Source of the DNA: Lonicera japonica
Lineage: Eukaryota; Streptophyta; Magnoliopsida; Dipsacales; Caprifoliaceae
Reading direction: 5' to 3'
DNA: 64,000 nt
Assembly (NCBI GenBank): GCA_021464415.1
Contig: CM038470.1
Location: forward strand, 27,119,601-27,183,600
Shown here: positions 24,014-34,333 of the stretch, one piece after another
Position numbering within the stretch: position 1 is the first letter of the stretch
Layout of the letters: every line of letters begins with the position of its first letter
Notes under the pieces: generated by a model
What the model saw: the letters and a program-made list of their open reading frames with translations, nothing else
Told to the model about the DNA's origin: nothing
Databases searched by the model: none
Made by a program: the position numbers and the translations under genes

Positions 24014-24647
24014 TGTTAGGATCTACGCCAATATAATTCCGACACCACCCTTTTACCAATCAGAATATTTCCACTACTAAGCGATGCTCACCGTAAACAA
24101 TACGTATATATGATGTAGCAAGTAAAATAATAATTATGAAAGAGACACAAAAGTTACGTGGTATCGGCAAATCGCCACTAATCCACGGAGAGCCTGATTT
24201 CACTATTGAGATAATAATTGTACAATATAAGGAATACAAGATATACACTCTTTTGCCCTTAACCCAAGTACACCCAATCTCACTCTAAAATCAAAGTTTA
24301 TAAAATAAACTCTCTCACCAAATAAATTCTCACCAAAAGAAACTCACTTTCTCTCCTTAGAATTTAATTTCTCTCTTTTGCTATTATTTACTTGGCTTCT
24401 CATTTGGATCCTCCATGGTCCAATATTTATAGACCGCCAATGTAAAGCTTGCTTGGAGATTAAGCAGTCAAAAATTGTAGGCTAGTCAAAAATTGTAGGC
24501 TAGCTTAATTACTAAGCAGCCGCCATTTTTGACCGTTCTTTTACTTCACCGTTAAGCAGCCGCCATTTTTGACCATTCTTTTGCTTCACCGTTAAGCAGC
24601 CCGCCATTTTTGACCATTCTTTTGCTTCACCGTTAAGAAACCCAACA
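24014..24647 (-). repeat. 3' LTR of the TR-GAG-like element
   Basis: 634 bp, TG...CA ends. Contains a TATAAATA box on the minus strand (24424-24431). In the U3 part it has three tandem 40-bp units (24517-24637), each with the W-box core TTGACC, and two 18-bp units ('tcaaaaattgtaggctag'). Confidence 0.92.
24517..24637 (-). promoter_or_regulatory. Three 40-bp U3 repeats, each with a W-box (repeated at 26908-27028)
   Basis: Units at 24517-24556, 24557-24596 and 24597-24637 lie upstream (for minus-strand transcription) of the LTR TATA box. Each carries TTGACC (24529-24534, 24569-24574, 24610-24615), the core bound by WRKY factors. Tandem U3 repeats of this sort act as enhancers in stress-induced plant copia elements. 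That they do so here is inference. Confidence 0.55.
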
Positions 24648-24659
24648 ATCTCCACCTTG
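24648..24659 (-). other. Polypurine tract of the TR-GAG-like element
   Basis: Minus strand CAAGGTGGAGAT directly precedes the 3' LTR (TGTTGGG), the usual place and composition for plus-strand priming. Confidence 0.75.
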
Positions 24660-24890
24660 GCAGATAATTGCCAATTAGCTTTTGGCAATTTCCTGCCACA
24701 CCAAAACACAGCTGCATATGACTTTCTTTTTCGCCAAGTTCAAATAGCACTCCACCTGATGTGGATTTCCCTAGTCTTAAATAATAAGACTCCCGTTTGT
24801 TATACACACAAACGTCTTCATTGGCCTGTTTCTCGTACCTGCTACGCATTCTCCAATCAAGGAAATATTCGGTCCTAACTCCACCTTGAT

Positions 24891-25922
24891 TCATGTCGGC
24901 CAATGCAATGCGTAGCTTTGCCAGTCAACCTTACTTGCCGACTCCGAAGGGGACTTCATAATTACCCCTTCCCTAGTAGGAATTTCTATCTCACCATCGC
25001 CTTCTGCCTGGAAACACAACACATGTGTCTTCGTTTTTGTACGATCAAACGAAACACGTTTCAAGCGCTTGATATCTTGTGCACCCCGTTTCCTTGAAGT
25101 CTGAATAAGGCGGTACAAACCGTTTCTCTCTTCTCCCTTTGCTAGGACCTTATTTCCACGTGTGATTTTCATGGCTCCACCTTCTACCAATACCCGGCAG
25201 CCTTTGGAGTCCAACTGGCTAATGGATATTATATTTTTTCGTAATTTTGGGACATACGCCACACCACCCAAAGTACGCTCCACCCCGTCAAACATTTTGA
25301 TTTTCACCATTCCAACACCTATAACAGTACATTTATTACCGTTTGGCAATGTCAAAGAACTATTTACATGTTCTTTGAACGAATCAAAATATTTCTTCTT
25401 GAAGCAAATATGATTCGAAGATCCCGAATCTAATATCCAATCACTTTGAGAAAGAGAATTACATTTGGAGATTGTGAGAGCATCTCCAAAGTTTCCTTCA
25501 TCTGCACATGCTATTGTTGCATTACTGGTGTCACCTTCCTTATTCAAAGGACAATACCATTTTATGTGACCCCACTGCTTGCACTTATAGCATTGCTTGC
25601 CTTTTCCACCGCCCTTTGATCTAGACCTACTGTTTCCACTAGATCCCCGGCTGGCATTCCTTCCCCTATTTTGGTCATGAACAATCATAGCCGAGTCCAG
25701 AATTTCCTCACATGAGGACTTCCTCTTGTCATTAGACAACAAAGTTGACTCCACATCCTCCATTTTCAACGTATCCTTTCCATACAAGACGGTGGTGACT
25801 ATGTTTTCATAAGAATCTGGAAGTGAGGTAAGAAGCAATAAGGCCTCATCTTCTTCCTCAATTTTGACATCAACTTTCTTAAGTTGATCAACAAGCCCAT
25901 GAAATTTATTCATGTGGTCCAT
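24891..25922 (-). pseudogene. Copia gag C-terminal half plus protease (second frame)
   Basis: 343-residue frame. It begins MDHMNKFHGLVDQLKK, mid-domain in copia gag, so its ATG is not a true start. A CCHC knuckle follows near residue 110 (CYKCKQWGHIKWYC, intact). The aspartic protease box is DWILDSGSSNHICF near residue 160 (D-S-G intact), and GLYRLIQTS marks the start of the pre-integrase region near 265. After this the sequence jumps to a non-coding tail, so integrase, RT and RNase H were removed by one large deletion. The frame is separated from the gag N-terminus (25910-26284) by a one-base deletion near 25943. Encoded parts could package RNA and process gag if the frame were intact. Confidence 0.88.
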
Positions 25923-26284
25923 GAGGTTGCCGCCTTCCCCATCTTCAAGCGATAAAGGTCCCGCTTGAGATTGAGCTTTGTTGTGAGATTCTTGCCTAGA
26001 TACATCTTCTCTAGTTTATCCCATAGCTTCGGCACCGTATCCTCATCGATGAAGTTGTTGATAATATTATCACCGATATATTTTCGAATCGTGCTCAAGC
26101 ACTTTGACTCTATATCTTCCCAATCATCATCACTCATCTTCTCTGGCTTGCCACTTAATCCTTTTAACGCCCTTGCCAAGCCTTGTTGGACAAGGAAGTC
26201 CTTCACTCTTGTTTGCCAAAGAGTAAAGCTCCCATTTCCATCATATCTGTCTGCCACGTACTGAACTGCAATATTCCTTGCCAT
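25910..26284 (-). pseudogene. Copia gag N-terminal half (first frame)
   Basis: The ATG at 26284 (MARNIAVQYVADRYDG) is chosen because it is the usual copia gag start, and it lies about 100 bp inside the primer site. The open frame upstream to 26350 is leader. The frame has FTLWQTRVKDFLVQQGL and the UBN2-type gag segment (CLSTIRKYIGDNIINNF, LWDKLEKMYLGKNLTTKLNLKRDLY). It ends early after KMGKAATSW because one G is missing from a short G run near 25943. The next frame carries the direct continuation. Since the LTRs look identical, this break is very recent or a sequencing error. Confidence 0.88.
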
Positions 26285-26384
26285 GGTAAAAAGAAACTTT
26301 GCCGAAATTGAACAGCACCTGTGATATGAATAAAAAAAAAATCTATGCACGACCTTTTTTAATCAAACACCTTGTGCGAACCTT

Positions 26385-26402
26385 GAACCTGCTCTGATAC
26401 CA
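26385..26402 (-). other. Primer-binding site, initiator tRNA-Met
   Basis: Minus strand TGGTATCAGAGCAGGTTC, two bases inside the 5' LTR. It matches the classic complement of the 3' end of plant initiator tRNA-Met used by copia elements. Confidence 0.9.
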
Positions 26403-26404
26403 GT

Positions 26405-27038
26405 TGTTAGGATCTACGCCAATATAATTCCGACACCACCCTTTTACCAATCAGAATATTTCCACTACTAAGCGATGCTCACCGTAAACAATACGTATAT
26501 ATGATGTAGCAAGTAAAATAATAATTATGAAAGAGACACAAAAGTTACGTGGTATCGGCAAATCGCCACTAATCCACGGAGAGCCTGATTTCACTATTGA
26601 GATAATAATTGTACAATATAAGGAATACAAGATATACACTCTTTTGCCCTTAACCCAAGTACACCCAATCTCACTCTAAAATCAAAGTTTATAAAATAAA
26701 CTCTCTCACCAAATAAATTCTCACCAAAAGAAACTCACTTTCTCTCCTTAGAATTTAATTTCTCTCTTTTGCTATTATTTACTTGGCTTCTCATTTGGAT
26801 CCTCCATGGTCCAATATTTATAGACCGCCAATGTAAAGCTTGCTTGGAGATTAAGCAGTCAAAAATTGTAGGCTAGTCAAAAATTGTAGGCTAGCTTAAT
26901 TACTAAGCAGCCGCCATTTTTGACCGTTCTTTTACTTCACCGTTAAGCAGCCGCCATTTTTGACCATTCTTTTGCTTCACCGTTAAGCAGCCCGCCATTT
27001 TTGACCATTCTTTTGCTTCACCGTTAAGAAACCCAACA
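26405..27038 (-). repeat. 5' LTR of the TR-GAG-like element
   Basis: 634 bp, appears identical to 24014-24647. TATA box at 26815-26822 (minus). As the 5' copy it would drive transcription of the element. Confidence 0.92.
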
Positions 27039-27043
27039 AGTTG

Positions 27044-27370
27044 CTTCGTCACAGATTTTTTTTGGTGATCTTTTTACTACCGGCACGTCTTTGGATGGTT
27101 TAACCTCTAATTTTGTGCTTGTCTCTTTCGAAAAATTCAAGTTTTTAATTTTAATGAAGTGGGTTCTTAATTGGCTTTATCGCACTCTTGCTTGAACCCA
27201 TTCCGGATCTCACTATTACCTGCATTACCCAACAAAAAAACCACACAAAGGTTGAGGTTGAGGCTAAAGCCGAAGTGATGATGACTTTATCGCAGTGAAA
27301 ATCTACTTTATTACAGAAGAAAGAAAATGGAATGAAGTTCAAAAGTGGGTAAAAGATTAACGAGAGTTTC
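27044..27370 (+). pseudogene. Unknown membrane-protein gene, copy 3, right part
   Basis: Continues the match broken at 24013. 'tttggatggtttaacc' corresponds to 9521-9537, then the segments encoding W.LNWLYRTL, PDLTI and CITQ, then the acidic 'VEVEAKAEV' stretch. Beyond that it matches the 3' part of copy 1 (5355-5460), including 'gggtaaaagattaacg'. Frameshifts and an early stop rule out function. Confidence 0.7.
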
Positions 27371-28305
27371 ATGGAGTCCGAAAGTCAAATTATACATATT
27401 GTATTTTAAGGTTTTGTTTTGTTTGGCCCATCATATTCTAAAAGCCATACTGGTATGCATGGATTGTGTGCATTACCGGTACGCATGGTGTCAGATCATT
27501 AATCTTGATGCTCGATTGCAGCGTACTAGTATTGGCCTAGTGATAGGCATACCGGTACGCGGGAGTTCTATTTCAGCAGAGGCAGCTCTGTCAAGTGTCA
27601 TACTGGTATATATATACCAGTTTTGGGTCATATCGATACACGGTGCTGACGTAGCCCAAGCCCATTAGTTCTATTTTTCTTATTTGTATAAATGGATGTC
27701 TTATTTTATTTTGTTATACACCTTGTAACATAGTGCTGAGAGAGAAAACTAGGGTTTAAGTTCTTACAAAAGGGATCTCTTGTGATGGTTTTTCTAGCTA
27801 GGGTTTAACTAAAGTTTGAGAGAGTTATATCAATATTGGAGGTTTGTGTCATTGATTGATGAGAGGGCAAATTGAGTGTTGAGTTTCGAATTTCTCTTCA
27901 TCAATAAAGTTCTCTATTTTCACGTGGAATATCAAGTTTGGGTTCCCAAATTACATTCTGGTGTGTTGTCTTAATTCTATTGGTATTTATTTATCGTCTG
28001 CTTTATATATTATTCATAGCTATGTATATATTAGTGTATGTGGATTGCTTGGTTGGTTAATCCTATTGGTAGTCGAAATATCGCCCGCCTAACATTCATG
28101 TAAACTAGCGAAGGGAGTTTCTCAGTTTATAATTGTGATTCAAGGTTAAGTTAATTGCGCTCGTTTCACAACAAGTTTTTAGGTCTCAAATCCCAAATTT
28201 TTAGCTTTAATTCCCTCGTCATCTCATATTTTTTTTTCTTTTGCTTACTCTATTTGAAATTGCCTTTTAGTTCTTCTTTAGTAATCATCAATTACAAGAC
28301 TAACA
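27371..28305. other. Intergenic DNA, possible old LTR fragment
   Basis: 27700-28100 resembles the transcribed part of a plant copia LTR (pyrimidine-rich, 'cttcatcaataaagttctctattttcacg', 'ttctattggtatttattt'). I found no second copy, target duplication or internal region. 27440-27560 repeats the word 'ataccggtacg' several times. Confidence 0.35.
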
Positions 28306-28690
28306 CTCCATTTGAATTGAGGGAACGGGAATAAAAGAATGGAAGATAAAAGTAAGGATTAACTTTCACTCATTTGAACAGATTTATAAGGGGGAATAAA
28401 AACGAAAGAAATGGGAGGGGTTGCCAATCCCTTCTATTTGTTCATTTTCTTTCCTTTCAATATTGGGAGGTAAATGAATTTTTTTTAATGAATTATTCAT
28501 TTTATTCTAAATTTAACCATAATTTGTTAACAATATATTAAATCACATTACTTTCTTTTCTTTTCTTCTTTCTACCCAAATAAGAGTTATTTTCATTCAA
28601 TTCCTTTCTTTTTATCCTTAGCTAGCTAAACAATAACAAAATTAAACTTATTCATTTCATTTCCATTCCCTTCTTTCAATCCAACTGGAC
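28306..28690. mobile_element. MITE-like inverted-repeat element
   Basis: The left end ACTCCATTTGAATTGAGG is imperfectly mirrored by the right end (reverse complement TGTCCAGTTGGATTGAAAG), with further inverted similarity inward ('gggaa.ggaa'/'ttcccttc'). A+T-rich interior, no coding capacity, target duplication not resolved. Confidence 0.45.
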
Positions 28691-29257
28691 ATCGATTTTG
28701 TTGAGTCGGTGGTCTTCATGTATATAATAATGGGAACTTTAAAAATGTATAAATAGCGGCATATCTTGAATTTTGAATTTGGTGGGTTAAAGCACAAGGG
28801 AATTTTTCTTTTCATTTTTTTGACACAAACTTAATTATCATAAAAATAAGATGAAAATAAGCTACTGAGAAAGACCTGTAATTGTCGCGTGTTGTTTTCT
28901 CTGTGTGAAATTCTATTGTTTACAAGGTTAGATTTTGTATTTATATGTCTTTTTTTTTCTTTCTAAAAGAAAGGCCCACAAAATAATAAAAGGTTATAAA
29001 GTTTACCTATAAAAAGCTTAAAGGGGCTCAATACAGTGTAACATGTTCAAACAGAACAAATAATTAATATGATTATTAATAAAAATTTTGAAAACCTAGT
29101 TAGGGCCCCGATCCCCTCTATGTTTGCTACTACTGTGTATAAGGAATAAAGAATTATGTCACTAAAACTTAAGATAATTTTTGAATTATGAATAGTTAAT
29201 AGTGTAATGGCACTAGTTATTTGATATTAAGGAATTCAAGGAGAAATAATTTAACCA
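28691..29257. other. A+T-rich intergenic DNA
   Basis: Nothing recognised. Confidence 0.6.
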
Positions 29258-29417
29258 CTAGCAAGTGATCCAGTGGTAGTGCATCGAATCAGCGTTGGAT
29301 TCGACCAGGAGCACTCTAAGTTGAATCCCGTCAGCTTTTCGCGAAGAGGGATAAATTAAGGTACGTGAAAGCTGGCTCAAACACTCTATAAAACTAAAAA
29401 GTATTAGGAAAAAAAAA
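29258..29417 (+). mobile_element. tRNA-derived SINE-like sequence
   Basis: The 5' part resembles a tRNA: an A-box-like TGATCCAGTGG (29266-29276) followed by 'tagtgcatcg', and a B-box-like AGTTGAATCCC (29319-29329) about 45 bp on. A tRNA-unrelated body and an A-rich tail (29389-29417) follow. About 160 bp fits plant SINE length. It does not fold into a full tRNA, and no target duplication was found. Confidence 0.5.
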
Positions 29418-30264
29418 GGAGTAGAAAGGATTTTTGTCTATTCGATGTGTCGTCGCAAAGAATGGTCAGATTAAGGGTGTTATAAGGCCAATCCGAAAGT
29501 TGATCGAATTGACTGAAATGATTTGAAAAACCTTGAACAAAAAAAAAATTGAAACCAAAAACGAGAAAATTGAACCAAAACTGAATAGTTTGGTTCTTGT
29601 TCGGGGCTACCTAGTATAAAACCAAACCGAACCAAATCGAACTGAATTATGTATAAGAAAATGAAAGATGTTAATATATACTTTAAGGGTACATGTTAAG
29701 TATACTATTATATAAAAAAATAGGGATTTTTATAAAAATACGTTCCTTATAAATTGCATGTTGTGGTTCTCTTAAAAAAAGTCATTAAAGCATGCTCTTA
29801 TTATTTAATTAAGTACAAGATTTTGTTATCACATGCATGATGGTAATATAATTCATCATTTTATTTAATATATTTTATTCTTATAAATGTACAAATAAAA
29901 TAGTAACTAAAGAGAGAACATTTTTTTATATATGTTTGATCCTTGTTTTTAGAAAATCAAGATTTTAATTTGAATATGAATCAATCTTACATTAATATTA
30001 GAATTCTTTTGTTATGTTAAATTGATTTAGAAAACAAAAAATTGTCAAAACGAAATGAAACTGAACCGAAAAGTTTAATTTGAGTTTGGGATTAGAAGAT
30101 TTAAAAACCGAAACCGAAACTGAAACTAAAACTAAAACTAAAACTAAATTTTTATATTTTATTTAAATTTAGAATACCTTAATTTTTATTTCAACCAAAA
30201 CCGAAAACACTCTAAGTCAAATGCATAAAAACATAGTTATACATAGAAAAGCCAACCCATCTAT
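29418..30264. other. Intergenic DNA with A/C-rich low-complexity runs
   Basis: Contains scattered 'aaccgaa' words and a simple run of 'accgaaa/actaaa' units at about 30103-30147. No gene recognised. Confidence 0.6.
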
Positions 30265-30269
30265 GTAGG

Positions 30270-31842
30270 TGTGAGAATCCGCAAATGCGACCCCCGGGTC
30301 TCGATCCCGTTCTTGGGCGTCTGAAGCGTCGGAGAGGATTCCGTCGTTCCATTTGCTTCTACTGGTTGATAATTCATATCATGTGTCCCTATGTTATATT
30401 TCTAGATGCAAGAGGGTTCATTCAGAGTCGCCAGTACGTTTTACGAGAAAACGGACAAAAGAGTTGTGTAAGAGAAAAGGCTACAGATAAGCCTTTCTTT
30501 ACACGTTCATCTACGAAACCAGGATTCTATAGGGTTCGGGAACTATATTACGGTTTGGGAAGGTGTTAAGAACCCATTCCGCCCTTTCGGTCTCTAGTGG
30601 TCTTATATGTTTATTTTATGTTGAAAAACTTGGATGCTTTTACTGACAGTCTACTACTTTCCAAGTGAGAAACCCTAATTCTTGGGAAAACGGGGAAAGG
30701 GATAAAAACATTTGTGTTCCGAGATCCAATGTTTTTATTATTGAAAGATGTAAATACAAATGACAAAAAACCTTTTATTTTGAAAGAGTGTCCCGTATTA
30801 TTTCCTCAGATAATGACGATTTTTCGTTTTGTGATTACTTTTGTAGAAGTTCGGATCTTGTATCGGGACTAATTTAATATGAAATTAGAACTCTTTGAGG
30901 GGAGTTTTATCAGACACGTCGCAGTCTAAAAAGACAGGATATGTTGATTTTAATTCCTAGATAAGTTTTATCAGTCCGGGTTTTGAAAACAGGATTTTAT
31001 CCGGATGATAATGTACTTATTCTTCTGATTTTGCAAACGATTTTTATCAGGGTCTTTTTGTTTTGAAAACAGTAGACTACTTTGTAATTTGACAATAAGT
31101 TTATTCAAATAAAACGTGGACATAGCAATAAAAGTAAAACAAGTACACATATATATAACTTAAATACTATACATATATATAACTTAAATACTATAAGAGA
31201 TTTTATTTACCTTCCCGACGAGAATAATAATAAGAAAGAAAAAATAATGCGGCAGCGAGATCTCTGGAGATAATGATCTTTTCCTTCTTCAGATATTTTC
31301 GAGAATTCGATTCCAGAAACGGGACATGTCGAGTGTCGTGAATAGATTCGATAATTCCTCAGAAATAAGATTATAACAAAAAATACTTGACGAAAGACTA
31401 GAAAATCAGATATGGGTCAATAATTCTCTAATTCCAAGTTGCTGTCCTTGAACCCTTAGGGGTGTTGGCCTATTTATAGTGCTCGGGAAAGAATGTCGCG
31501 CGACATTTCTCCAGAAAAAGCAAGTGTCGCGTGACATGTTGACCAATGTCGCACGACATACGGCTGAAGTGATGTCTCTGACAGACTGATGTGTCAGAGA
31601 CTAGATGGTCTGGGTCAGAGGGGTTTGTCGCGCGACACAGAGGAGATTGTCGCGCGACATAGCAGTGATTGTCGCGCGACACACTGATATGTAGTGTTAC
31701 AATCCCACTTAAAAACAGGTTTGTTGGCCAACAAACCCTTTCGGGTCAGTTTTGGGTGCTCGGGTGGTTCCCGGACTCCAAAAATAGTATTTCTCGAAGG
31801 ACGTTAGGGTTCTTGCGGGAGTCACGGATCGGGGTGTCTACA
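30270..31842 (-). repeat. 3' LTR of element 1
   Basis: 1573 bp. The right part (U3 for minus-strand transcription) carries a cluster of TGTCGCGCGACA palindromes and a TATA box. It is 23 bp longer than the 5' LTR because of a tandem duplication of about 24 bp ('acatatatataacttaaatacta') near 31145-31195. An open frame of 94 codons at 30285 is repeated in both LTRs but is not a gene. Confidence 0.93.
31471..31701 (-). promoter_or_regulatory. LTR promoter: TATA box plus palindrome cluster (3' LTR copy)
   Basis: TATAAATA on the minus strand (31471-31478). Fifteen bases upstream begins a cluster of the 12-bp palindrome TGTCGCGCGACA. Exact copies lie at 31494, 31626, 31648 and 31670. Single-base variants lie at 31525 and 31547, each explained by CpG to TpG/CpA change, and a decayed copy at 31690. 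Between the two groups a perfect 9-bp inverted repeat (TCTCTGACA/TGTCAGAGA, 31575-31583 and 31592-31600) can form a hairpin with an 8-base loop. Confidence 0.75.
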
Positions 31843-31860
31843 GACCCTCTCGACTCAAGT
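31843..31860 (-). other. Probable polypurine tract of element 1
   Basis: The minus strand ends in GAGTCGAGAGGGTC directly against the 3' LTR. It is short, but it is the only purine-rich run there, and the same sequence adjoins the LTR of element 2 at 51491. Confidence 0.5.
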
Positions 31861-32049
31861 TTCTTGCTTACAAGGAATTGAGGTGACTGGAAGAGACCGT
31901 GATCCATGGCTTTCGCAAGAACTCTAAGGAAGTGTGCGTATGAAAAAAAAGTGTTTGTGAGTGCCTCCGGAGAGGGCTTTGTGTTTGGTTTTGCCTCCAG
32001 AGAGGGCTTGTGTTACCTCCTTGCCTCTTTCGAGGACTTTCATTTGCTC

Positions 32050-32885
32050 CACTTGCCTCAGATGGGAGGACTACCACTGCTACACTCGCCTCAGGTGGGA
32101 GGACTACCTTTGCTACACCGTGCCTCTCTGGGAGGGCTTTGATCTTCTCGCCTCAGGTGGGAGGACTACCATTGCTACAATGTGCCTCTCTGGGAGGGCT
32201 TTGATCTTTTCGCCTCAAGTGGGAGGACTACCATTTCTACGCTGTGCCTCTCTGGGAGGGCTTTGTTCTTCTCGCCTCATGTGGGAGGACTACCATTGCT
32301 ACAATGTGCCTCTCTGGGAGGGCTTTGATCTTCTCGTCTCAGGTGGGAGGACTACCATTGCTACACTGTGCCTCTCTGGGAGGGCTTTGATCTTCTCGCC
32401 TCAGGTGGGAGGACTACCATTGCTACACTGTGCCTCTCTGGGAGGGCTTTGTTCTTCTCGCCTCATGTGGGAGGACTACCATTGCTACACTGTGCCTCTC
32501 TGGGAGGGCTTTGTTCTTCTCGCCTCATGTGGGAGGACTACCATTGCTACACTGTGCCTCTCTGGGAGGGCTTTGTTCTTCTCGCCTCAGGTGGGAGGAC
32601 TACCATTGCTACACTGTGCCTCTCTGGGAGGGCTTTGCTCTTCTCGCCTCAGGTGGGAGGACTACCATTGCTACACAGTGCCTCTCTGGGAGGGCTTTGC
32701 TCTTCTCGCCTCAGGTGGGAGGACTACCATTGCTACACTGTGCCTCTCTGGGAGGGCTTTGCTCTTCTCGCCTCATGTGGGAGGGCTACCATTGCTACAC
32801 TGTGCCTCTCTGGGAGGGCTTTGTTCTTCTCGCCTCATGTGGGAGGACTACCATTGCTACACTGTGCCTCTCTGGGAGGGCTTTT
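32050..32885. repeat. 62-bp minisatellite in the 3' region of element 1
   Basis: Thirteen regularly spaced copies of 'gcctctctgggagggctt' occur every 62 bp from about 32120 to 32864, with near-identical intervening sequence. Each 62-bp unit consists of two related halves of about 31 bp ('cctctctgggagggcttt...' and 'cctcaggtgggaggactacc...'), so it is a dimer. Because 62 is not a multiple of three and the unit has no stop, all three plus frames stay open. The resulting long frames (up to 308 codons) are products of the repeat, not genes. Element 2 has the monomeric version. Confidence 0.95.
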
Positions 32886-33823
32886 GATCTGTAAGAAGAA
32901 AGAAAAATGCCTTTGGGAGGGCTTTTCGTGAGTATTTTTGCCTCTGGTGAGGGTTTGTGTTTGTGATTTGCCTCTGGCGAGGGCTTGTGTTGTATTCTGG
33001 TAAATTTGATTTGTTGTTTCTCTTAGACTGCTAGAGTAAGAGAGAGGAATTTAGCGAGGGTGAAAAGAGCTTCTCGGGGTTTAATTTCTATCTAGATGTC
33101 CGTTTTCCTGTATCTTTTTCGAACTTTACTCTCATGTTTTCCTCGAGTGAGGATACTTCTCTCAGAAGACAATTTTCAGATTTCTTTTGCTCTCCGCAAA
33201 GTGATGATTCGAGGTTTTCCAAACCATCTCTTCTGTATCGTGCTGAAAAGAAAATTTATTTGAAAGTTCAATCTCTGATCTCTTTTTAGTTTTCTCTTTT
33301 GGTGGGCCCACATCATTTTCTGTTTTTCGATGCCCTTATTTCTCCCTCTTTTGGGGAAGACTTTTCCTGGCCTTCTCTGTTTTTGACCAGGAGTCTTTTA
33401 TCCCTTTGTCGTGATTCAGGAGCCTTACTCACCCAAAACGAAGCCCTGAGCCCGTTTTGGCCTAGCTGTCACTTTTGGTGTGGCTCTCCCTGTCACTCTG
33501 CATTTCTGTTTCTCTCGCTCGCTCTGGGCGCTCGTGCGGGTTCTTTCTCTTTTCTACTCTTTTAATTTTTTCTATTCCCGTCTTATCTTGATATTTTGCT
33601 TTTCTTTTTGATGGTCTCGGTCCTTCTTGGGAGATCAGAGACTACTTTAACCGTTTGTATCTTGTTCTCGCATTTTTCGGAGAGATGGTTTGGAAATCCT
33701 TTCCTTGAATTTTCATCCTGGGTGTGCGGTATTTAGCAAGTTTTTCAAAAACTGTTTCTCTAAAGTACCCCTGCAGGAGATAAAATGAGACAAAGGTCAA
33801 AAAATCAGGGGAGGGGGACAATA
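32886..33823. other. Non-coding 3' region of element 1
   Basis: No reliable gene. It is homologous to about 52160-53040 of element 2. For the plus-strand antisense gene it is the distal promoter; for the minus-strand transcript it is 3' UTR. Confidence 0.7.
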
Positions 33824-33951
33824 TTTCACGCGACATTTCGGTACAGGGCTCTTTGTCGCGCGATAATGAGCCCATTTGTCGCGCGACAAACTGGTTCATT
33901 ATATAAGCCCCTTGCTGAGCTCATGCGCGACAAACTGGTTCATTATATAAG
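33824..33951 (+). promoter_or_regulatory. Promoter of antisense gene 1 (element 1)
   Basis: Three palindromes, spaced 30 and 23 bp: a decayed copy at 33824, a one-base variant at 33854 and an exact TGTCGCGCGACA at 33877-33888. Then, after 11 bp, comes the TATA box TATATAAG (33900-33907). A 44-bp tandem duplication (33881-33924, 33925-33968) has copied the half palindrome and the TATA box, giving a second TATATAAG at 33944-33951. The spacing of the first set matches element 2 exactly. Because these lie upstream of the start codon at 34088, longer open frames starting before 33900 are not the true start. Confidence 0.75.
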
Positions 33952-34333
33952 CCCCTTGCTGAGCTCATTCCACCTCATTCTCTCATTTCTATTTCTCTCT
34001 CTAGCTCTCTTTCTCTCTTCTCTCAAGCGCAGAAGCCCTGCCGCTTTTCTGATTTTCCGACTTTCTCACTACTCTCTATATACACAGATGGACCCTGCTC
34101 AGCCTGATAAACTGGAGGGTGACCAAGAGGAGGTCACCTTTACCGACGCTCAGAGCGTTCTGCGGTGCAGCCCTCACCAAGATGACTGAGATGACCTTGA
34201 CTGGTATGGCGAGGATGGGGTGGGCCGCGGTCGGGTGGTGGTCTACCGGGATGTTACCCGGACTGCTCCAGTCCCGGATGTTCCATGGCTCTTGATGGAG
34301 CCTGTTTCTCATGAGATCCGTCGACGGTCTCTG

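Larger units (their letters stand above)
24014..27038 (-). mobile_element. Young non-autonomous copia element (TR-GAG-like)
   Basis: 3025 bp, minus strand. Two 634-bp LTRs (24014-24647, 26405-27038) look identical by eye. The termini are TGTTAGG...CCCAACA, and the target duplication AGTTG is present at 24009-24013 and 27039-27043. The 1757-bp interior has an initiator-tRNA-Met primer site next to the 5' LTR, gag with a zinc knuckle, the protease catalytic box, then the polypurine tract. Integrase, RT and RNase H are absent. The size and content fit the TR-GAG class of small LTR elements that move using enzymes of autonomous copia partners. Identical LTRs imply recent insertion. Confidence 0.92.

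Noticed and set aside
24060..24248. 62-codon frame, also at 26451-26639
   Set aside because: Lies in the identical LTRs of the young copia element; low-complexity hydrophobic translation.
29258..29330. A functional tRNA gene
   Set aside because: The A- and B-box-like words are present, but no cloverleaf with matching acceptor arms can be drawn and an A-rich tail follows, so a SINE is more likely.
30285..30569. 94-codon frame, also at 47693-47977
   Set aside because: Present in both LTRs only because LTRs are duplicates; no family similarity, and the corresponding LTR of element 2 does not keep it.
31494..31701. Regularly spaced palindromes as a CRISPR array
   Set aside because: The repeats are only 12 bp, spacers are 8-10 bp and alike between copies, the context is a eukaryotic LTR and no cas genes exist.
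31961..32931. Long open frames (308, 187 and 154 codons) in all three plus frames
   Set aside because: They are produced by a stop-free 62-bp tandem repeat whose length is not a multiple of three; the same peptide cycles through the frames. No start context or conservation as protein in element 2.
33785..34087. Upstream extension of antisense gene 1 to the first ATG in frame
   Set aside because: It would start before the TATA box and run through the palindromes; the ATG at 34088 is the one conserved in element 2.
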